Shown here one piece after another: positions 61,180-64,000 of a DNA stretch of 64,000 bases. The position numbers and the translations under genes are program-made. Location: positions 86,491 to 150,490 of the forward strand of contig NZ_WUWM01000017.1 in NCBI RefSeq assembly GCF_009846885.1, given 5' to 3'. Source of the stretch: Paenibacillus puerhi. Its GTDB lineage: Bacteria > Bacillota > Bacilli > Paenibacillales > NBRC-103111. The notes beneath the pieces were generated by a model. The model made no database searches, had not been told where the DNA came from, and was given only the letters and a program-made list of their open reading frames with translations. Positions within the stretch are counted from its first letter, which is position 1, and the number at the start of each line of letters is the position of its first letter.

Positions 61180-62589
61180 TTACTCCGCAATAAAGATGTA
61201 GCGCAGCACGATCAGCACCGCGAGCACCCACATCAGCCAGTGTACCTTGTACTTGCCCTTGCCGCCGAGACGGGCAGCCGTCGCCAGAACGACATAGCTC
61301 ACGATACCGAACGAAATACCGTTGGCGATATTGTAAGTAAACGGCATGAACGCTACGATGAAAAACGCCGGGATGCCGTACACCAGATCCGAAAAGTCAA
61401 TCTCCTTCACCGACTGCATCATTAGCACGCCGACTACGACCAGAGCCGCCGCCGTAGCTGCACCTGGAACGAGCGCCGCCAGAGGCGCGAGGAAGATCGC
61501 AAGCAGGAAGCAAACGCCGGTCGTAACCGCCGTCAAGCCCGTGCGTCCGCCCTCTGCAATACCGGCGGAGCTTTCGACGAATGCCGTTACCGTGCTTGTC
61601 CCAAGCATAGCGCCGCCGCTGACGCCGATCGCGTCAACCATCATCGCTTTACCGACGCGCTTGCGGCCTTCGGCTTCATTTTTCATCAGACCGGCACGGT
61701 TTGCCGTACCGACCAGCGTACCGAACGTATCGAATAATTCAACGAATGTGAACGTAAGCACGACGGAAATGATCCCCGCATTCAACACGCCGGCAAAGTC
61801 GAATTCCATAAAGGCCAGCTTGCTCAGATCCGGTATCCAGGTCGTCTGATTGCTGGTCAAATTCGCCAGATTGACGACCGGTGAGCCGTCCGGGTTATTC
61901 ATGAAGATGCCGACCAGCGTCGTCAGCAAAATACCGAACAGAATCGCGCCGCGCACGCGCAGCACCATCAGAATCGAGATAAACGCCAGGCCGATTACGG
62001 TCAAGAGTACATTCACATTATGCATACTGCCGATATGGAACACCGTTTCGAACGAAAGCAGGTCCGTATACTTGCCCTTCGGCACATCATTGGCAAGTTC
62101 CACCGCAACCGTCAGCAGGCCGCTGTTCTTCAGACCGATGATGGTGATAAACAACCCGATCCCGACGGTAATCGCGTGTTTCAAGCTGTCCGGTACGGCG
62201 ACGATCAGCATTTGCCGAATCTTGGTCACCGTCAGCAGGATAAAGATGATCCCCGAAATAAATACGGCGGTTAACGCCATTTGATACGTAAATGACCCGT
62301 TGGAAGCCAGGATCACCGTTGCAAAATAAGCATTCAAGCCCATCCCCGGCGCGAGCGCCACAGGAAAGTTGACAAACAGACCCATACAGATCGTCACGAC
62401 GCCTGCCGCGATAGCTGTAGCCAGAAACACGGCCGTCCAGTCCATGCCGGTGGCACCCGAGCCGAATGCGCTGAGAATGTTCGGATTGACGGCCAAAATA
62501 TACGCCATCGTCATGAACGTGGTCAGGCCGGCCATCACTTCGGTCCGCACCGTCGTGCCATGCTCCTTCAGCTTAAAAAAACGATCCAT
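61180..62589 (-). CDS. pbuG: NCS2-family hypoxanthine/guanine permease (PbuG-like)
   Basis: A 469-residue purine permease with 12-14 membrane helices. MDRFFKLKEHGTTVRTEVMAGLTTF starts it (in pieces), MTMAYILAVNP and APGMGLNAYFA are AzgA-type NCS2 motifs, and FTFVELFDTFGTLVGTANRAG (in pieces) plus SSAGIAEGGRTGLTA follow. The start at 62589 follows a GGGGGATTTTG site. Control elements upstream (guanine aptamer, PurR-type boxes) indicate guanine or hypoxanthine as the substrate. Confidence 0.92.
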   Translation of the reverse strand: MDRFFKLKEHGTTVRTEVMAGLTTFMTMAYILAVNPNILSAFGSGATGMDWTAVFLATAIAAGVVTICMGLFVNFPVALAPGMGLNAYFATVILASNGSFTYQMALTAVFISGIIFILLTVTKIRQMLIVAVPDSLKHAITVGIGLFITIIGLKNSGLLTVAVELANDVPKGKYTDLLSFETVFHIGSMHNVNVLLTVIGLAFISILMVLRVRGAILFGILLTTLVGIFMNNPDGSPVVNLANLTSNQTTWIPDLSKLAFMEFDFAGVLNAGIISVVLTFTFVELFDTFGTLVGTANRAGLMKNEAEGRKRVGKAMMVDAIGVSGGAMLGTSTVTAFVESSAGIAEGGRTGLTAVTTGVCFLLAIFLAPLAALVPGAATAAALVVVGVLMMQSVKEIDFSDLVYGIPAFFIVAFMPFTYNIANGISFGIVSYVVLATAARLGGKGKYKVHWLMWVLAVLIVLRYIFIAE

Positions 62590-62712
62590 TTTTCCAAAAT
62601 CCCCCTCGATAAGAGTGTTTTCAGAACAACGACGAAGAACCCGAGTACCTGACGGTCCGGGCTCACGAGAAACCACGCTCTGCGGACTTTCCGCGAAGCG
62701 TGTCTTCTTGTT

Positions 62713-62774
62713 CGTAGCCAGATCATTTACGGTGATCTCGTAGAGACTTCCAGGCCCATTCCCGGAATTATACG
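62713..62774 (-). promoter_or_regulatory. Guanine riboswitch aptamer
   Basis: Minus strand: P1 CGTA/TACG, TAATTCCGGGAATGGG, conserved AAGTCTCTAC, P3 AGATC/GATCT with loop ACCGTAAAT, and GGCTACG. The base just before the closing P1 strand is C, which specifies guanine rather than adenine. Downstream, GAGCCCG/CGGGTTC can form a terminator before the permease start. Confidence 0.93.
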
Positions 62775-62804
62775 AAACGGTTATTCCTTGTTTTTGCTTC
62801 CTTC

Positions 62805-62833
62805 ATTCTAAAAGCGGCGAAACCCATTGTCAA
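62805..62833 (-). promoter_or_regulatory. Sigma-A promoter of the permease gene
   Basis: TTGACA and TAGAAT with a 17-base spacer on the minus strand, about 30 bases ahead of the aptamer. Confidence 0.88.
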
Positions 62834-62837
62834 TGCA

Positions 62838-62881
62838 TTTTCCGAACATTAAACAAGTTTTTTATTTATTCGTTCGGATAA
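62838..62881. promoter_or_regulatory. PurR-type operator (PurBox pair)
   Basis: TTTCCGAACATT with CCGAAC at 62842-62847, and the inverted ATTCGTTCGGAT with GTTCGG at 62872-62877. The boxes match the B. subtilis PurBox form AWWWCCGAACWWT and its inverse, about 18 bases apart. They lie immediately upstream of the -35 box. Repression by PurR is inferred. Confidence 0.8.
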
Positions 62882-62901
62882 CTAACGTTTTTTTCCAGTA
62901 T

Positions 62902-62943
62902 AAAAAGAACCCCTCCTGGGTATAGCCATAGATGGGTTCTTTT
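62902..62943. terminator. Terminator-like hairpin left of the IS
   Basis: AAAAAGAACCC and GGGTTCTTTT arms with a 20-base loop. On the plus strand it ends in TTTTGG. No gene transcribed into it is apparent in the window; it may insulate the IS from the permease promoter. Confidence 0.6.
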
Positions 62944-63101
62944 GGTTAATTATTATGCCCTTAACTTCCATACTAACAGACTAATCAAAGTAGTTACCCA
63001 TGAAATGAGACCAAATATCCTATATAAGATGAACTCAAAATTTGAATAACCGCCAAATCGGGTAATAGGGAGTAACTATTCCAAAAAGGGCGGGAAACAA
63101 A

Positions 63102-63959
63102 ATGAGCATGCAAGAAGAATGGAACACAATTACAGCTGCAATGAAGGAGACGAATTCTACACGATTCTACGAACGGTGTCTTGCCATACGCCTGCATTTG
63201 GAAGGACGTACCTTTACAGAGATTGCCTCGATTTTGGGACGGACGTATCAGACGATTAGCACCTATTGGAAAGCTTACCAAGAAGACGGTCTTGCTGGTC
63301 TGGAGCTGGATCATGCACCTGGTGGCCCGAAAAAATTAACCGATGAGCAGGAAAGAAAATTGGCTGATACGATCAAGAACAAACGACCTGCCGATGTGGG
63401 TTTTGAAGCGAGGTTCACCTGGACTTTAAAAACGATTGCCATGTGGATTAAACGAGAGTTTGGTGAAACGTTCACTGAACGTGGCGTCTCAAAAATGCTC
63501 GAACGTTTAGGGTTCAGCTACACCAAAGCGACTTACACACTTACACGCGCTAGTGCCGAAGAACAGGAGCATTTTCGCGAAGAAACATTACCAGAACTCA
63601 AAGAACAGCTGAAATCAGGAGAAATTCAACATCTATTATTTGAAGATGAGTCCATGATACGCGCCTATCTGGCTCTGCAATATAACTGGTTCTTGAAAGG
63701 ACAGCAGCGTAAGATCCCAACGTATGGACGACATGAAGGGGCTAAATTATTCGCGGCCATCCATTATGAAACAGGGTATGTTACCCATCGGGAAGAAGAG
63801 CAGCAGGACGCTGCAGCATTTCAACGGTTCCTGGTTGATATTTTAACCAAATATCCGGAAGGCAAGATTGTTGTTGTATTAGATAATTCACGGGTGTTTT
63901 TTGCAAGCGAAAAATGCTTAAACTTGCTGCCAAAAATGCCGAGACCGCTTGCCAGATGA
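63102..63959 (+). mobile_element. IS630-family transposase, damaged at the 3' end
   Basis: A 285-residue frame. Residues 15-70 are a helix-turn-helix (FYERCLAIRLHLEGRTFTE, IASILGRTYQTISTYWKAY), then ERGVSKMLERLGFSY (winged helix). The DDE core begins with LLFEDESMIRAY (first Asp) and continues to IVVVLDNSRVFFA (second Asp). After that the reading loses the family pattern (normally DNARIHH, then PPYSPELNPIE with the catalytic Glu) and stops at 63959. Either a frameshift or a recombination near 63900 has removed the catalytic C-terminus. ATG with GGGCGGG upstream. The right end is beyond the window and no certain terminal repeat is seen. Confidence 0.82.
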
Positions 63960-64000
63960 ATGGTCACTGCGGAATTCGCTCCATCGCTTGCTTGAGCCGG

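Overview
The window looks like a chromosomal segment of an endospore-forming, S-layer-bearing Gram-positive of the Paenibacillaceae type. The reasons are strong GGAGG-type ribosome binding sites with GTG/TTG starts, gene order shared with Bacillus subtilis (ydcC-alr-ndoAI-ndoA ... tex-cmpA-sprT; tatC-tatA-moaC-ydiF beside groES-groEL), a CIRCE element, T-boxes, a guanine riboswitch, an SLH-domain protein and an S-layer-glycan-type cluster. Base composition is moderately GC-rich, except for an AT-rich island at about 28.4-35.0 kb. Assignments come from reading the sequence; no database search was run.

Layout. 1-10 kb: start of pgi; a 3-hydroxyisobutyrate-dehydrogenase-like enzyme fused to a PilZ domain; tkt-ppnP; a membrane diguanylate cyclase; purU; an endonuclease IV with a long tail; a DUF2621 membrane protein; an SLH protein. 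10-15.5 kb: a glycerophosphodiester phosphodiesterase, a tiny YjfB-like gene with a TTG start, two tRNA-Leu(GAG) genes around a PPOX-fold gene, a CorA transporter, three tRNA-like tandem repeats next to tRNA-Ser(GCT) and tRNA-Asn(GTT), sprT and a small cmpA gene. 15.5-21.8 kb: tex, the NdoA/NdoAI toxin-antitoxin pair, alr, a frameshifted coiled-coil gene and a YdcC-like lipoprotein.

21.9-37.6 kb is a surface-glycan locus: a priming sugar-phosphate transferase, two GT2 enzymes, the complete dTDP-L-rhamnose pathway (rfbDBCA), a GT2-GT4 fusion, a methyltransferase with a repeat-built coiled coil, a Wzt/Wzm ABC exporter and a divergent O-antigen-ligase-like protein. Together they read as an ABC-exported rhamnose-containing glycan, probably an S-layer glycan, whose length may be set by methyl capping and a coiled-coil ruler. 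37.7-43.7 kb holds an AT-hook protein, a SNF2 helicase and a SWIM protein. 43.9-52.8 kb holds groES-groEL, an operon running folate ligase-moaC-moaB-moeA-like-tatA-tatC, and an ABC-F protein.

53.1-64 kb holds a large phosphatase-fold membrane protein, a dense DnaA-box cluster, leuA behind two tandem Leu T-boxes, a BlaI-type repressor with an M56 metalloprotease sensor, and a guanine permease under a PurR-type operator plus a guanine riboswitch. A damaged IS630-family transposase gene lies at the right edge. The most notable items for follow-up are the glycan ruler, the DnaA-box cluster, the tRNA-like triplicate, the tandem T-boxes and the PilZ-dehydrogenase fusion.
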